From NCBI GenBank assembly GCA_028817685.1, contig JAPPPC010000702.1, positions 1 to 15,304 of the forward strand: a stretch of DNA of 15,304 bases. The letters run 5' to 3'. Source of the DNA: Rhodospirillaceae bacterium (GTDB lineage: Bacteria > Pseudomonadota > Alphaproteobacteria > UBA8366 > GCA-2717185). Made by a program: the position numbers and the translations under genes. The notes under the pieces are model-generated. The model had not been told where the DNA came from. It saw only the letters and a list, made by a program, of their open reading frames with translations, and ran no database searches. Of this stretch, positions 14,660 to 15,304 are shown one piece after another (within the stretch, counting starts at the first letter, position 1; the number at the start of each line of letters is the position of its first letter).

Positions 14660-15304
14660 GTGCCCCGTCCGGAACTAAGTGCGCAAGCGGTCCTCTCAGA
14701 AGCAAATAAATCTATCGCTGAGGACAAATTAGCTGAAGCGTATCAACTACTGCGTAACGGTCTTGTTTCGTTTCCCCGAAATACAGACATCCTGCACCTT
14801 GCAGGACAAACTGCATTTCAACTCGGCCTGCTACAAGAAGCAGCGACACTACTGAATACGGCTGTCGTTACAAATCCAACTTCATTTTTAGCTCAGCTCC
14901 ATCTTGCTATCGTATTACGCAACGTGGCGAGCTTTTTGGTGCTCTGAAAGCCTACTACGGAGCGTACAAATTAAACCGAGATGCGCTCGCTTCGTTACAC
15001 GGGCTTACCGAAATTCTCAGCCACGTAACGACACCAAAGTACGAGCCGTTCGTCGAAAAGATGCTGGGCGAGCTGTTCGAAACGGATGGCTCTGACCATC
15101 GTCTGTTGAGTGCGCCCACAGCGCACCAGTTGGTAGAAAAATACGGCGTCGCAGAAGATGGGTCGTGTGTGCGGGACTTCAACCCCGACGACCCGCTACT
15201 ACGCAATTACTTGACCAAATGCATCAATATCTCACCAGCCCTGGAAGCTGCGCTTACACGAATTCGTCGGGAAATTTTATTCTCCTTATTGGACTCTATA
15301 AGCC
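14660..15304 (+). pseudogene. TPR protein, probable N-terminal region of a TPR-methyltransferase, frameshifted; 3' end outside window
   Basis: GTG 14660 opens a frame with tetratricopeptide helices (EANKSIAEDKLAEAYQLLRNGL, then LHLAGQTAFQLGLLQEAATLL) that stops at 14947. From codon 14923 another frame is open to the window edge and continues the third TPR without loss: LHLAIVLRN joins RGELFGALKAYYGAYKLN. One missing base, for example a C after CGCAAC, restores it. The later segment (DFNPDDPLLRNYLTKCINISPALEAALTRIRREIL) resembles, from memory, the spacer that precedes the SAM-methyltransferase domain in alphaproteobacterial TPR-methyltransferases; that domain would lie beyond the window. No Shine-Dalgarno precedes GTG, and the frame is closed by TAG at 14648. 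GC content is about 45% against about 70% just upstream, suggesting horizontal origin. Confidence 0.6.

Noticed and set aside
1..15304. CRISPR arrays, tRNA/rRNA genes, insertion sequences
   Set aside because: No regularly spaced repeats, no cloverleaf or rRNA-like stretches, and no transposase-like frames or terminal inverted repeats were seen by eye.

Overview
The window looks like a chromosomal segment of a high-GC alphaproteobacterium, perhaps Rhodospirillales-like. The basis is the gene order ftsZ-lpxC-bamD-recN-ligA, which is the usual distal end of the division/cell-wall cluster in that class, the FtsZ C-terminal peptide LEIPAFLRRQAN, and the LigA zinc finger of the form RCTGGLICPAQ. 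No taxonomic search was possible, so this is inference.

Layout. 1-710 is the C-terminal part of FtsZ. 711-918 is a structured intergenic region with a long stem-loop, followed by lpxC (lipid A synthesis). After a second small intergenic region comes a tight + strand group: bamD (outer-membrane assembly lipoprotein), recN (recombination repair), ligA (NAD+ DNA ligase) and an exported S8 serine protease. In that group bamD-recN have a 7-base gap, and recN-ligA and ligA-protease have 4-base overlaps. An M20D amidohydrolase follows 35 bases later. On the - strand lie a nitroreductase, a DUF1330 protein and an aconitase gene read in the order aconitase -> DUF1330 -> nitroreductase; they converge on the amidohydrolase. 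A divergent intergenic region separates the aconitase from a + strand D-aminoacylase-type amidohydrolase. From 14641 to the end the GC content drops from about 70% to about 45% (hand counts of single lines), and a TPR protein, probably the N-terminal part of a TPR-methyltransferase, begins.

How the genes relate. The left half is housekeeping: division, envelope biogenesis and DNA repair. The right half is accessory metabolism, with two hydrolases of N-acylated compounds, a flavin oxidoreductase and a second-type aconitase. Two genes are broken: the aconitase by a single in-frame amber codon at 11630-11632, and the TPR gene by an apparent one-base deletion near 14923. Both have otherwise intact, family-like sequence on each side, so each is either a recent mutation or a sequencing error.

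I did not find a convincing new multi-gene system. The best leads are the two broken genes, the ftsZ-lpxC leader structure, a shared GCCTAGAC intergenic motif, and the exported protease coupled to ligA.
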